A stretch of DNA of 64,000 nt from Bradyrhizobium sp. URHD0069 (GCF_000701345.1 NZ_JNIJ01000011.1:62001-126000), one strand, 5' to 3'; counted from the first letter of the stretch, positions 8,322 to 17,766 are shown. Made by a program: numbers and translations. Notes: generated by a model not told the origin, from the sequence alone.

Positions 8322-9146
8322 ATGGATCAAGACGAAAACGCGGAAGCCCTCAAAGCGATCGCGGCTGAAGCATTTGCTTCGCTTGTCGGCACCAAGCAGA
8401 TTCCGCCGTTCTCCTCGCGTCCTCGGGGGTTGAGCGTTGATGATGCCTATCGCGTGACGCCGCTAGTCCGGCAAATGTACGAGGCCGGCGGCGCCAAAGT
8501 GCTCGGACGCAAGATCGGCTTCACCAACCGCACGATTTGGGAGCAATATGGCGTCTACGCGCCGATCTGGGGCTACGTTTTCGACCGTACCGTGCACGAT
8601 CTTGTCACCGTCGAGGCACTGCCGCTCAAGCCCTTTTCCCAACCGCGCATTGAGCCTGAGATCGTGTTTGGCCTGGAGGCTGCGCCTTCCGCGCAGATGG
8701 ACGAAACGGCCTTGATGTCGTGCATTGCGTGGGTCGCGCTTGGCTTCGAAATCGTGCAGTCGATCTATCCGGAGTGGAAATTCTCCGCAGCCGATACCAT
8801 CGCCGCCAACGGGGTGCACGGAGCGCTCTTGATCGGGCCGCGTCATCCGTTCGGGCCGCGCGCGGCGGAATGGCAGCGGACGCTATCCGCTTTCGAGATT
8901 GACCTGAAATGTGGCGGCCGGCTGGTCGACCGCGGACGAGCCGCGAACGTGCTGGGCGGGCCGCTCTCGGCGCTGCGTCATCTCGTCGGTTTGCTGGCGA
9001 CCGACCCGATCAACCCGCCGCTCGCGGCCGGCGAGATCGTCAGCACCGGCACGTTGACGAAAGCGATGCCGGTCGCTTCCGGCGAGGTATGGACCGCCGC
9101 GCCAAGTGGAATAGCGCTTGACGCGATCCGGCTCCGATTTAGTTGA
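8322..9146 (+). CDS. 2-keto-4-pentenoate hydratase-like protein
   Basis: The 274-residue protein belongs to the fumarylacetoacetate hydrolase superfamily, MhpD/HpcG branch. Visible family marks are GRKIGFTN at about residue 60, the metal-binding pair in RIEPEIVFGL at about 105-115, and the C-terminal ...LAAGEIVSTGTLTKAMP... segment that closes the active site. Such enzymes hydrate 2-oxo-pent-4-enoate or 2-oxo-hept-4-ene-1,7-dioate in aromatic ring-cleavage routes; oxaloacetate decarboxylase-type members also exist. No other ring-cleavage gene is nearby, apart from the dead monooxygenase fragment at 2636. Confidence 0.8.
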   Translation: MDQDENAEALKAIAAEAFASLVGTKQIPPFSSRPRGLSVDDAYRVTPLVRQMYEAGGAKVLGRKIGFTNRTIWEQYGVYAPIWGYVFDRTVHDLVTVEALPLKPFSQPRIEPEIVFGLEAAPSAQMDETALMSCIAWVALGFEIVQSIYPEWKFSAADTIAANGVHGALLIGPRHPFGPRAAEWQRTLSAFEIDLKCGGRLVDRGRAANVLGGPLSALRHLVGLLATDPINPPLAAGEIVSTGTLTKAMPVASGEVWTAAPSGIALDAIRLRFS

Positions 9147-9342
9147 AACTCGCGGCCGACATGCAAATCCCTGCCGGTGATAGCCGACAGGGACCAGCAG
9201 AAAGGATGACAGACGGCGAGTTGTAGCACCCGGCGCGTCAATGGACCTGCGCTCAATTCAAATCCACGGTGCAAATCCATGCAAGACCATTTTGTGGCAG
9301 GGAATTATTCATCCCGCTTATCCACCATCAGAAACGCGCGCG

Positions 9343-9699
9343 TCAAAATTTGTCTTTGTCCTTTGGCGCGGACATCACCCCGCCGGTGATCCGCTGCATA
9401 TGTTCGCCTGCATTCGTAAACTGACTCCTCAAAAACTCCGATTGAATTTGCATGGCTTGTTGAAGGTCGGTGGCATGAACCAGTCTTCGCGCATGCTCGA
9501 ACGCAGCCTTCATATTCTGCTCGGTGAACGATAGGGCCTGCTTGGAAATCTCCGCGCCCGGACTGGGAACGGAGGTCATCGATTTGCTGGCAGCATCAAA
9601 AAACATCCCGAATGCTTTTTCTGCCTGATCGATGGTTTTTTCGGCCAAATCGCGCAATTCGGCCGGGACTTCCAGTTTCGGTTCAATCATGGTCGCCAT
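9343..9699 (-). CDS. Phasin family protein
   Basis: The 118-residue helical protein has the phasin-type pattern: a basic start, then KTIDQAEKAFGMFFDAASK, then a long amphipathic helix ending ...GEHMQRITGGVMSAPKDK. Phasins coat polyhydroxyalkanoate granules in the cytoplasm; in this group they are commonly encoded away from phaC. No PHA gene lies in the window. Confidence 0.8.
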   Translation of the reverse strand: MATMIEPKLEVPAELRDLAEKTIDQAEKAFGMFFDAASKSMTSVPSPGAEISKQALSFTEQNMKAAFEHARRLVHATDLQQAMQIQSEFLRSQFTNAGEHMQRITGGVMSAPKDKDKF

Positions 9700-10063
9700 C
9701 CTCCCCTTTTGGATTGAGGATTACCACATTTCAGGAATGGCGTCTTTGCAGTGTTTGCCTCGAGGCCCACTATCCTTTCGAAGCCATTACAATAGAGGCT
9801 CGATGCGGAAGAAGGATTAAAGCTGTTTCGCCGGGCCGTCGAGCTGACCGGATCCGGCAAAGGGTAAAAACGGTATGGCGTCCAGGAAATCTGGTTTAGA
9901 AGTGATATCTTCGGGCCCAGTTCTTTGGACGCAGAAATATCCAGGCACCCTCGATTTTCAATGCGGTATTCGCCGCAAACAGGACAGGCGCGTCTAACGC
10001 CACCTCCCAATGCTTTTCAAGCGCCTCTGAGCGGCTTCGCAATTGAGCGCACGGCTCTCACAA
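9700..10063. other. Gene-free stretch between phasin and mipZ
   Basis: Both strands were read. A minus-strand frame opening with ACPVCGEYRIENRGC looks vaguely zinc-ribbon-like, but it has no good start and atypical codon use, so it is not called. Confidence 0.5.
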
Positions 10064-10909
10064 TTAGCCGATGGCGCGATGGTGGTCTGTCGTAACTAGA
10101 CTTGACCTCGGCTCGCCCAACAAGATTGTACCGAGCAAGTTTTGCATTTCCAGGCGCGCGGTGACATGCGACATGGTTGGCCGCGTACCAAGCGTGATGT
10201 CATCGATGTCATCGACGGCCGTCAATCCACGCGGATAAAGCTCTCGAAAAATCACCCGCTCGGCCAATCCTTCGACACAGCGAAAATCAAGCCATCGGGA
10301 GAGCTCTTGCAGCCCGCCGCCCACGAGACGCTTGTTGCGCGAACTAATCGTCGAAAGTCGATTGCGCAAAACAATCCAATCAATAGATAATTTATCGAGT
10401 TGGCGCTGGCGGCGCGCCACCTGCACCATCTGGGAATAATGGCTGGTCCCGGTCATCTCGAAGGTCTTCGGATCGACAGTACCGAGCACATCCAGATCGA
10501 CAAAACTGTCATTCAGCGGTGTAATCAAGGTATCAGCCAATGAATGCGCCAACCGCATCAAGTAGCTGTCGTGACCAGGGGTATCAATTACAATGACCCC
10601 GTATGTGCGCGCCAGGGTGTCCACGGTATCAGTCAGAGCCTTGCATCCGACCGCCTCGTCTTCGGCAGTGGGATACTGAACTTTGCCGAAACAAAAATGA
10701 TCGGGAATTTCGAGTTCGCGAGCAGCCTGCTTGGCCCAGGCGCGTCGGTTCTCGATAAAATGGGTGAAGCTCTTTTGCCTCGCATCGAGATCGATGGTGG
10801 CGACACGTTGGCCTGACTTGATCAACGCAATCGCAATATGCATTGCGACAGTGGATTTGCCCGATCCACCTTTTTCATTCGCTACGACGATAACGCGGGT
10901 GGACGACAT
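10064..10909 (-). CDS. mipZ: MipZ-like division-site positioning ATPase
   Basis: The 281-residue P-loop ATPase has the deviant Walker A KGGSGKST at residues 13-20, the A' motif TIDLDARQ and the Walker B region IVIDTPGHDS. The stretch NDSFVDLDVLGTVDP is a hallmark of MipZ rather than ParA or Soj. MipZ forms a gradient from the ParB-bound origins and blocks FtsZ polymerisation near the poles. The ATG at 10909 (MSSTRVIVVANE) fits the family; a longer in-frame N-terminus has no RBS. In these genomes mipZ often follows panC, but here it stands alone. Confidence 0.88.
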   Translation of the reverse strand: MSSTRVIVVANEKGGSGKSTVAMHIAIALIKSGQRVATIDLDARQKSFTHFIENRRAWAKQAARELEIPDHFCFGKVQYPTAEDEAVGCKALTDTVDTLARTYGVIVIDTPGHDSYLMRLAHSLADTLITPLNDSFVDLDVLGTVDPKTFEMTGTSHYSQMVQVARRQRQLDKLSIDWIVLRNRLSTISSRNKRLVGGGLQELSRWLDFRCVEGLAERVIFRELYPRGLTAVDDIDDITLGTRPTMSHVTARLEMQNLLGTILLGEPRSSLVTTDHHRAIG

Positions 10910-11472
10910 GAACCCTCGCGGCTGGTTCGGCCGACTATTCCAAACTCGAATTGATCTGACTATCAGCCCTGATTCTTGATTTTCCCGCAACTTGTTCAAT
11001 CCGCACACAAAGTCGCTGCATATGGCGGAATCGCTGAGCATTTGTGATGACCCCCCTGTCGCAGCCCGAACTCGGTTTCGAGCTACGCGGCTGAGCACCT
11101 GGCCAAAGCGTGATGTCTTTCTGAATTTCAAGGGCAGATACGTCGAGTTGCAGCGCGATCCCGCGGGCGGCCGCTACTTTGATCCTGCGAATGGTCCGCC
11201 TAAACTGACCGGGCCGAACCCGAGTAGGTTGAAAGTATGCCAAGGAACAACTGGCTTGGCAACGCAAACATCCATCAAGGTCAAGCTGCCGCATCCGACG
11301 GCGGTTTCGAAACGATCCTCGCGTAAATCCCGTGGTTTCGATTGTTGTCGTCGACGAGTCCGGCAGGGAAGGTTCACCGCCGGTCCGTGCACTCGGACGC
11401 AAACTCGGCCTCAGTTTCAACGAGACCGACTAGCGTCACGTCTCTAACAATCGTTGGAATGCGCGATTTCAC
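10910..11472. other. Gene-free stretch upstream of mipZ
   Basis: No ORF with credible codon use or RBS was found. A short plus-strand run near 11335-11440 (VVSIVVVDESGREGSPP) may be a decayed fragment, but no family is recognised. Confidence 0.5.
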
Positions 11473-11793
11473 TTATCGCCGGACGGTATCCGTTCGATTG
11501 ACTTGCTGAGCGCGAGCCTTATCTCGCGGCTGCTCCTGCCCCTGCTCATCGCGCACGATGCCCTGATCCGGAGCATGGCCGCGACCTGACTCAGGCCTTG
11601 TCTCTGGTCTTGTTCCACGCCTTGGTTCAGGCTTCGGCATGCCTTTCTGACCCCCATGCTTGCCACCTTGATCTTGCACACCTTCCAGATCGTTTTCTTT
11701 TGGCATCGCGATCGACCTTGGTTCGTAGCGAACGGCTACACGTTCGCACCGTTCTTCGACGGCGTGTTTCGTTTCACGCCGAGTTAATGCCAT
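11473..11793 (-). CDS. Hydrophilic low-complexity protein, doubtful
   Basis: The frame encodes a Gln/Arg/Glu/Gly-rich, strongly hydrophilic protein of 106 residues (or 77 from the ATG at 11706). Such composition occurs in stress-linked disordered proteins, but also in non-coding high-GC frames. There is no domain and no strong RBS. It is kept because it is the longest frame in a 970-base gap and runs codirectional with its neighbours. Confidence 0.3.
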   Translation of the reverse strand: MALTRRETKHAVEERCERVAVRYEPRSIAMPKENDLEGVQDQGGKHGGQKGMPKPEPRRGTRPETRPESGRGHAPDQGIVRDEQGQEQPRDKARAQQVNRTDTVRR

Positions 11794-11883
11794 TCGATAC
11801 CACCCGGTTCCATCGGTGAACGACGAAGAGTCCCGCCCGGCAAAGAGGGCCTTGCTCTTCGCAATGACGGCGGCAGAGTCCGA

Positions 11884-12936
11884 TCATTGCTGCTTTTCCC
11901 AGAATGACAGCAGGCCCTGCGATGCGGAACCGCCGATCACGCAGGGAATGCCGAGAGCGACCTGTCCGAGTGCGGCCGCCGAGACGCAGCCGAGTGCAAC
12001 GGCGCCGACGCCGACCTGGCCCCAGAAGTCGAGATTGCGCCGGCTATCCGAACCCTTGGCCTTGAACTCTTCCACGGCGGCGAGCGCATCCTTGCGCACC
12101 GCACCGAGTTGCACGGTGTCAGCGGCCTGGATCACCTCGGCGAGCGGGGTTTTGATCGCCGCGGGCTGCCCCGCAAGCTCACTGCGAAGAAACTCGCGCA
12201 GTCCTGCGTCGCGCACCGCGTAGCTCGCCAACGTGTAGCGGGCCATGCTGCCGACCGTCAGCTTGTCGACGGTCTCGCGGCTTTTGCTCCAGGGCAGCAT
12301 CTGCATGATACGCACGATCGGAAGGTGCGAGCCGGTGGCAAAATAATATCCCCACAACGTATCCAGCAGATCCTGACTGCCGGCGAAAGTGAGCGCCGTA
12401 TTCAGCTTCCTATCCTCCTTGGCAAAAGGATTACGCGTGAACACGCCGCGCAGCTTGTCGAACATGCCGGGCTTTGCCTCTTCCAGCGGAATGGCCGTCA
12501 AAGTTGGCAGCGTGCCCGCGAGATAGCTGTCGATCATCACCTGCCGTCCCGGCATCTTCGGGGCGATCCGGCGCAGCAAATTCCGCCAGTCCGGCAAGCC
12601 GGAATAGGCGATGGCGCGGACGATCACCCATTCGTCCTCCGGTGGCACCGGAAAAAAGCTGTTGACGAGCTGTTCGGCCTTTGCCGGGTTCGACCCGATC
12701 GCGCCGGCAATGAAGCCGAGATAGATGCCGGAGTTTTCCGGCTCCTTAAAGCTTTGCGCGTGAAACAGCACGCGCACGGCAGCGGGGACATGAGCGTAGT
12801 CGGGCTTGGCCCGATAGTTGTAGATCCACTGCTGCACCACGTTGAGTGAAGCGCGCGGATCGATCTCAGGCGTGACGGCGGCAGCCGCCGGCTGGCCCAG
12901 CAAAAACAGACTGGCGAGGAATGTTACGTAACGCAT
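11884..12936 (-). CDS. Exported helical-repeat protein, unknown function
   Basis: The 350-residue protein has a Sec signal (MRYVTFLASLFLLGQPAAAA) and an all-alpha body of helix pairs resembling Sel1/TPR-like solenoids without a clear consensus. The C-terminus has a glycine/alanine hydrophobic stretch (VGVGAVALGCVSAAALGQVALGIPCVIGG) that may be a membrane segment with two cysteines. An AGGAG RBS precedes the ATG. It diverges from the BamA-like gene at 13178, so a shared envelope role is possible but unproved. Confidence 0.75.
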   Translation of the reverse strand: MRYVTFLASLFLLGQPAAAAVTPEIDPRASLNVVQQWIYNYRAKPDYAHVPAAVRVLFHAQSFKEPENSGIYLGFIAGAIGSNPAKAEQLVNSFFPVPPEDEWVIVRAIAYSGLPDWRNLLRRIAPKMPGRQVMIDSYLAGTLPTLTAIPLEEAKPGMFDKLRGVFTRNPFAKEDRKLNTALTFAGSQDLLDTLWGYYFATGSHLPIVRIMQMLPWSKSRETVDKLTVGSMARYTLASYAVRDAGLREFLRSELAGQPAAIKTPLAEVIQAADTVQLGAVRKDALAAVEEFKAKGSDSRRNLDFWGQVGVGAVALGCVSAAALGQVALGIPCVIGGSASQGLLSFWEKQQ

Positions 12937-13177
12937 GTGATGCTCCTAGCAACCGCGGGCGCATGCGAGGCATCGCCTACGCGAACGCTTTGCGGTTCTT
13001 TGGCTAGCGGGAATTTGGAGCGGCTATACGACAATTTCTGGAACGGGCGGTTCGGCGCAGCGTCGAAATTATGGCGACCGTTAATGTTTAAGCCCGCAAC
13101 TAACCTTACGTCAGACATTCTTTCGCCCCGCGCAGGCAATTCGATCGCTGCGCTCAATGGGAGACAGGCGGAGCGCG

Positions 13178-15535
13178 ATGAGACAATGCAGGGCGTCGAG
13201 CGGGCGACGCCACCGGTCGAGGGCCGCGGGTGCGCTGCTCATCACCGCGCTCAGCTTTTTGTCGACGCAGGCGCTTGCGACAGAGGCCATGCCAGCGCGC
13301 GATGCTATCGACGTGCAGGGCAATCGCCGCATCGACGCCGACACGGTCCGTTCGTATTTCCCCGCCACCCCCGACGGCCGTTACGATGAAGCCACGCGGG
13401 ACGCGGCGCTCAAGGCGCTGTTGGCAACAGGCCTGTTCGACAAGGTTACGATCGATCGCGCCGGCGAACGGCTGGTGGTGCATCTCGCGGAGGCCCCCGT
13501 GCTGGACCGTGTCGCGTTCGAAGGCAACAAGAAGATACAGGACAAGGATCTTACTGCGGTCATCGAATCCAAACCGCGCGGCACGCTGCAGCGCGCCGTG
13601 GTGCAGGCCGATGTCGGCCGCATCATGGAAGCCTACCGGCATGCCGGACGCGACGATGTTAGTGTCGTGCCGCAGATCATCGGTCGCGGCAATGATCGTG
13701 TCGACCTCGTCTATGTGGTGACGGAGGGCGCGAAGACGACGGTGCGGCAGATCAACTTTGTCGGCAACAGCGTGTTCGGCAAGCGGCAGCTTGCCGCTGT
13801 GATCAAGACCTCCGCAACCAATGTGCTGAGTTTTCTGACCCGCGGCGATGTCTACGATCCCGACCGTGTCGCGGAGGATCGCGAGCAGCTTCGACTGTAC
13901 TACCGCAGCAAGGGCTATGCCGACGCCAGCATGCTTTCGGCGAACGCCGAATACGATCCTGCCACACACGGATTCACGCTGACGTTTACGATCGACGAAG
14001 GCCCGCTCTATCATTTCGGCGAAATCAACATCGTCTGTAATGTACCGGGACTGGATTCCGAAAAACTCCGTCCTCTGCTTGTGGCGCGGCCCGGCGCGGT
14101 GTTTGACGGCAACGCGCTGGACAAGACCACCGAAGTTCTCACGATCGAGCTGGCAAAGCTCGGTTTTCCCTTTGCACAGGCCGTCCCCCGCACCACGCGC
14201 GATGCCGCCGCGCACCGTATCGATGTTTCGTTCGTGATCGATCAGGGGCCGCGGACCTATGTCGAGCGCATCGAAATCCACGGCAATACCCGCACCCGTG
14301 GCTATGTGATCCGGCGTGAATTCGACATCGCCGAGGGCGATGCCTACAACAAGAGCCTGATCGACCGCGCCGAACGGCGGCTCAAGAACCTGAACTATTT
14401 CAAGGTCGTCAAGATTACGAGCAAGCCGGGTTCAGTGGCGGATCGCGTCGTGCTCGATGTCGAGGTTGTCGAACAGTCGACCGGCGAGTTCAACATCGCC
14501 GGCGGTTACTCAACGACCGATGGCCTTCTCGTCGAGGTCAAGCTGGGCGACAGCAATTTCCTCGGCACCGGCAATGCTCTCAAGTCCTCCGTGACCTATG
14601 GCCAGTACGCCCGCGGGGTCGATCTTTCAGCTTCCGAGCCGTACTTCCTCGGCACCCGCGTTTCGGCGGGCATCGAGCTTTACGGCAAGCAGAACGATTC
14701 GAGCCCCTATCAGTCCTACGGCAGCGACGTCTATGGCGCGACCATGCAGTTCGCCACGCCGCTGACCGAGCAGCTTGGCGTGCAGTACCGCTACTCGATC
14801 TATAACCAGAATGTTACGCTCGATCCGGCGTCATTGGCCGCGGCGCCGTCGCTGCCGATCCAGCAGGCCGCACTCGCCGGCCCGCAATGGGTCTCCTCCG
14901 TCGGCGACACCATCACTTATAGTACGCTCGACAATAGCAAAAGCCCGACCGACGGAATCAAATCGCAACTCACGCAGGATCTGGCAGGCCTCGGCGGCGA
15001 CGTAAAATTCCTGCGCACCACCGAGGACCTGCGCTACTACCACGCGATCAACGATGACGTGGTCAGCTTGGCGCGCGCGCAAGGCGGTTATATCACCGGC
15101 TGGGGCGGCCAGCAGGTGCCGCTGATCAACAGCTTCTTCGGCGGCCCGACGATGGTGCGGGGCTTTGCGCCGAACGGGTTCGGCCCGCGCGATCTCACCC
15201 CCGGCACGAACATGGATAATGTCGGCGGCAGCATGTACTGGGCAAGCACCCTTGAATTACAGAGTGCGATCCCCGGCGTACCAAAGGAGTACGGGCTGAA
15301 GGCGGCCGCGTTCGTCGATGCCGGCAGCGTCTTTAGCTACGGCGGGCCGACGACATTTCCAGGCTCCACGCAATCGCTGCAAATCGCCAATTCCAACATC
15401 GTGCGCTCGTCGGTCGGCGTGGGCCTAATCTGGGACTCGCCGTTCGGCGCACTTGGCATCAACTACGCGGCGCCGCTAAGCAAAGCGGCCTACGATGTGG
15501 TGCAGCCGTTTAGCTTTACCACCGGCGGATTTTGA
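13178..15535 (+). CDS. bamA: BamA/Omp85-family outer-membrane assembly protein
   Basis: The protein of about 785 residues has a signal peptide (ALLITALSFLSTQALA), repeated POTRA modules through about residue 410 (recurrent GNxxF/T and E-x-x-L...GYF/Y patterns) and a C-terminal beta-barrel ending in F (TTGGF). It inserts beta-barrel proteins into the outer membrane. The start at 13178 was chosen for the GGAG just upstream; an ATG 21 bases earlier is in frame. Neighbours are not the usual rseP/lpxD/fabZ set, so this is probably an extra BamA paralog. TamA is less likely, given the POTRA number. Confidence 0.85.
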   Translation: MRQCRASSGRRHRSRAAGALLITALSFLSTQALATEAMPARDAIDVQGNRRIDADTVRSYFPATPDGRYDEATRDAALKALLATGLFDKVTIDRAGERLVVHLAEAPVLDRVAFEGNKKIQDKDLTAVIESKPRGTLQRAVVQADVGRIMEAYRHAGRDDVSVVPQIIGRGNDRVDLVYVVTEGAKTTVRQINFVGNSVFGKRQLAAVIKTSATNVLSFLTRGDVYDPDRVAEDREQLRLYYRSKGYADASMLSANAEYDPATHGFTLTFTIDEGPLYHFGEINIVCNVPGLDSEKLRPLLVARPGAVFDGNALDKTTEVLTIELAKLGFPFAQAVPRTTRDAAAHRIDVSFVIDQGPRTYVERIEIHGNTRTRGYVIRREFDIAEGDAYNKSLIDRAERRLKNLNYFKVVKITSKPGSVADRVVLDVEVVEQSTGEFNIAGGYSTTDGLLVEVKLGDSNFLGTGNALKSSVTYGQYARGVDLSASEPYFLGTRVSAGIELYGKQNDSSPYQSYGSDVYGATMQFATPLTEQLGVQYRYSIYNQNVTLDPASLAAAPSLPIQQAALAGPQWVSSVGDTITYSTLDNSKSPTDGIKSQLTQDLAGLGGDVKFLRTTEDLRYYHAINDDVVSLARAQGGYITGWGGQQVPLINSFFGGPTMVRGFAPNGFGPRDLTPGTNMDNVGGSMYWASTLELQSAIPGVPKEYGLKAAAFVDAGSVFSYGGPTTFPGSTQSLQIANSNIVRSSVGVGLIWDSPFGALGINYAAPLSKAAYDVVQPFSFTTGGF

Positions 15536-15602
15536 GGGGAACCCGCAGCGAGCTGGCGGGCGACACGCCAGGGCCCCTGCTCTGGAAAGCGGCACATACC
15601 CA

Positions 15603-16154
15603 CTACCGTCGCTCCGTCGCGAATCCATAAATCAGAGCCAGCCGGTCGAGACACTCCCGTAATCGCCGCGCGAAATAATCGATCCAGCGCTGCCCGCGCA
15701 ATCCGCGCCGCTGCCCGATCTGCTCCATGGTCATGCCCAGAATCAAAACCTCATGCACCAGCGCCGCGCCGTCGGCGCCGAGTTCGCGTTCGGCGCGGTT
15801 CAGCCGTAGCACCGCCTTGCGCTGTCCTTCGGTAACCGGCTCCCGCATCCGCACACCATCGACGTATTCCCGCGAGGGATCGACGGCCTGCGGACCGCGT
15901 TCGGCTTTCTCCCAATCTTCCTGAAACGCCCGTCCGCCCTGGTATTGCGCCTCATCGATTTGACGATGCGTGTGCAGCCGCGCCAAGGGATCGTTGCGGA
16001 TCGAGCGCAGCGTAACGATCTTTTCTCCCGGCTCGAGCGCGAGCGGGTCATCCACTTCAATGGCCGCCACCTCCGCATTGCGCGGCAAATCCCGCGATTT
16101 GCGATCGTGCACTTTTGTTAGGTTGTGCGGCTTGTTGCGTTTTGCCCGTGCCAT
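15603..16154 (-). CDS. DUF6456-like prophage-type regulatory protein
   Basis: The 183-residue protein has a basic N-terminus and a C-terminal helical domain: DEAQYQGGRAFQEDWEKAE, then RLNRAERELGADGAALVHEV, then MTMEQIGQRRGLRGQRW (a helix-turn-helix-like segment) and LRECLDRLALIYGF. That order is characteristic of DUF6456 proteins, found in alphaproteobacterial prophages and regulators. It lies downstream of the GcrA-like gene on the same strand and likely belongs to the same small regulatory island. Confidence 0.7.
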   Translation of the reverse strand: MARAKRNKPHNLTKVHDRKSRDLPRNAEVAAIEVDDPLALEPGEKIVTLRSIRNDPLARLHTHRQIDEAQYQGGRAFQEDWEKAERGPQAVDPSREYVDGVRMREPVTEGQRKAVLRLNRAERELGADGAALVHEVLILGMTMEQIGQRRGLRGQRWIDYFARRLRECLDRLALIYGFATERR

Positions 16155-16283
16155 GTTGGATTGCTCCGTTGCAAAAAGTGACGTTTTAATTCGCTGGTTA
16201 TGGCGTTCGCCCGTTACATCGTCTTGCTGGCGGCATAGGCCGCAAGCTCGCGACTGATCTTGGGGAGCTGCCTGCCGTCGCGG

Positions 16284-16913
16284 TCAGATGGCGCTATCGC
16301 CGAGATTGCCGCCGACAAAGAGGAGCAGCGGCTTTATCTGGCCACCATCGTCGCCGGCTCCGGTGCGCGTGTCATGTGCCGCCGCCACAAGCTTGAGCAA
16401 GACGGTGCCGGCTGTCCGTTCCGAAACGGTGCCGGCGCCGCGCGTCAGATGAAAATGCGGAACGCAGTAGCTTGAACCCTTGCGGCGGGGATGGCCGCAA
16501 AACGTGATAACTTCGCCCTCCTCGTCGCCGCCGTAAGGGTAGCGGCAATCGCCGAGTTCGAGCTCGATCAGCGAAAGATGCCGCGGATCGATTTCGACAC
16601 AGCGAAGTTTGGCCGTCTCCGTGCGTTCGAAAACCGGCATCGGCCGCATGAACTCGGGTGGAAGACGCTGGCGTAGTTTGTGAAGCCGGGGTTGTTGGGC
16701 TTTCGGCGGCACCATCGGCCGGTGCTTGAGCAAATTTTTGGGCTGTCCGGGACCGGCAACTCCCATGCGCTTGGCGCGGCCGAGCGCGGCATTGCGGGAA
16801 TAGGCGGTGTTGAACCTGACGTTAATCGCATCGGCGATCTCGGCGTAGGAGAGGCCCTTGGCAAAATATTCCCGCAACGCTTCCGAATGCTCGCTCGACC
16901 AGTTTGATTGCAT
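16284..16913 (-). CDS. GcrA-family cell-cycle regulator
   Basis: The 209-residue protein opens with the GcrA signature SNWSSEHSEALREYFAKGLS and a helix-turn-helix (YAEIADAINVRFNTAYSRNA). It ends with the C-terminal zinc/sigma70-binding region (CRYPYGGDEEG, TFCGHPRRKGSSYCVPH). GcrA binds methylated GANTC sites together with RNA polymerase sigma70. The C-terminal extension of about 40 residues after YCVPHFHL is unusual. GGAGAG precedes the ATG. An operator palindrome (16975-16993) lies between the predicted -35 and -10 of this gene, so the divergent S24 repressor probably controls it. It may be a prophage-type second copy, not the housekeeping gcrA. Confidence 0.8.
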   Translation of the reverse strand: MQSNWSSEHSEALREYFAKGLSYAEIADAINVRFNTAYSRNAALGRAKRMGVAGPGQPKNLLKHRPMVPPKAQQPRLHKLRQRLPPEFMRPMPVFERTETAKLRCVEIDPRHLSLIELELGDCRYPYGGDEEGEVITFCGHPRRKGSSYCVPHFHLTRGAGTVSERTAGTVLLKLVAAAHDTRTGAGDDGGQIKPLLLFVGGNLGDSAI

Positions 16914-16974
16914 TCTTATCTCTCCCCGATGCTTCCCGTCATTGCGAGCGACGCTGCCAGACTCACCTCCGGTA

Positions 16975-16993
16975 ATTTCGGATATTCCGAAAT
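16975..16993. promoter_or_regulatory. Operator 1 (GcrA-like gene promoter)
   Basis: Arms ATTTCGGA and TCCGAAAT are perfect inverted repeats around TAT. On the minus strand a TTGACT (17002-16997) stands 18 bases before AAATTA (16978-16973), so the palindrome fills the promoter spacer. Confidence 0.7.
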
Positions 16994-17004
16994 CAAAGTC
17001 AAGC

Positions 17005-17034
17005 TTGATTTCGGATAATCGGAATTGCTATAAT
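17005..17034 (+). promoter_or_regulatory. Promoter of the S24 repressor gene
   Basis: TTGATT (17005-17010), 18 bases, then TATAAT (17029-17034). The spacer contains operator 2 and the -10 overlaps operator 3. Confidence 0.6.
17008..17026. promoter_or_regulatory. Operator 2 (S24 repressor promoter)
   Basis: ATTTCGGA-TAA-TCGGAATT is an imperfect version of the 19-base palindrome, located between the -35 and -10 of the repressor gene. Confidence 0.6.
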
Positions 17035-17051
17035 TTCTGAAATTCGGAAAA
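17033..17051. promoter_or_regulatory. Operator 3 (S24 repressor promoter)
   Basis: ATTTCTGA-AAT-TCGGAAAA, an imperfect copy overlapping the -10 and expected transcription start, nine bases before the start codon. Placement fits autorepression. Confidence 0.6.
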
Positions 17052-17059
17052 GATGTGCC

Positions 17060-17698
17060 ATGCTGGATATCAGGATGATCGAGCGGGGACTGGAGAAACC
17101 GGGCAAGACCAAGGGCGGTCTGGCGACCGCGATGGGCGTTCGCCCGGGCGCGGTATCGGAAATCCTGTCCGGGCTGCGCCTGATCAAGGCGTCGGAAATC
17201 GCGGCCATCATCGATTACCTCGAACTCAATTCGGTGCCGATCATGGGCCGCGTTGGCGCCGGCGCGGCGATCGAGCCGGAACACGAGCAGGTGCCGCCAG
17301 AAGGCCTGGGTGAGGTTCAGTTGCCCTTCCCTATTTCGGAAGAAACCATCGCCTTTGAAGTGGCCGGTGATTCGATGCTGCCGAAATACGAAAACGGCGA
17401 CGTTATCGTGGTCTACAGGGAGCAGCGCCATCCCTTAGCGAGTTTCTACGGAGAAGAGGCCGCGGTCAGGCTGAAGACCGGTGAGCGTTACCTGAAAACG
17501 ATCGAGCGGGGAAAATCTCCTTCCCTCGTCAATCTCACGAGTTTCAATGCCAAGCCGATCAACGGCGTGAAACTGGAGTGGATCGGCGAGATCTGCGTCA
17601 CCCTGCCGAGAGGCCAGATCGAGCGTTTGCGGGCCAAAGCCACCGCCCGGACGCGTAAGGCGGCCAAAACCCATGCCGGGCGGGCACAAGAGCAATAA
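17060..17698 (+). CDS. LexA/CI-like S24 repressor with HTH
   Basis: The 212-residue protein has an N-terminal XRE-like helix-turn-helix (about residues 17-45, GGLATAMGVRPGAVSEILSG). A linker contains RVGAGA, a likely autocleavage region, followed by a peptidase S24 domain with Ser105 (AGDSM) and Lys146 (RYLKTI) as the catalytic dyad. It should bind the recurrent palindrome found at its own promoter, at the divergent GcrA-like gene and at the next gene, and be released by self-cleavage after DNA damage or another signal. It differs from housekeeping LexA in lacking the winged-helix N-terminus. The basic Lys/Arg-rich tail is unusual. Confidence 0.88.
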   Translation: MLDIRMIERGLEKPGKTKGGLATAMGVRPGAVSEILSGLRLIKASEIAAIIDYLELNSVPIMGRVGAGAAIEPEHEQVPPEGLGEVQLPFPISEETIAFEVAGDSMLPKYENGDVIVVYREQRHPLASFYGEEAAVRLKTGERYLKTIERGKSPSLVNLTSFNAKPINGVKLEWIGEICVTLPRGQIERLRAKATARTRKAAKTHAGRAQEQ

Positions 17699-17766
17699 AA
17701 GGAATCTCGAATCAGGCACGCCTGCGGATTCTGACCACCGGTGCAATTTTTACGGCCAGCGCGGAT

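Noticed and set aside
9687..10010. Minus-strand frame with CPVCGEYRIENRGC, zinc-ribbon-like
   Set aside because: Only a TTG start, atypical codon use, second half without structure; not enough to call a gene.
10992..11447. Plus-strand frame of 151 codons
   Set aside because: Arg/Pro-rich composition typical of non-coding high-GC frames, no RBS or family.
13154..14281. Minus-strand open frame opposite bamA
   Set aside because: Shadow frame; the plus strand encodes a complete Omp85 protein.
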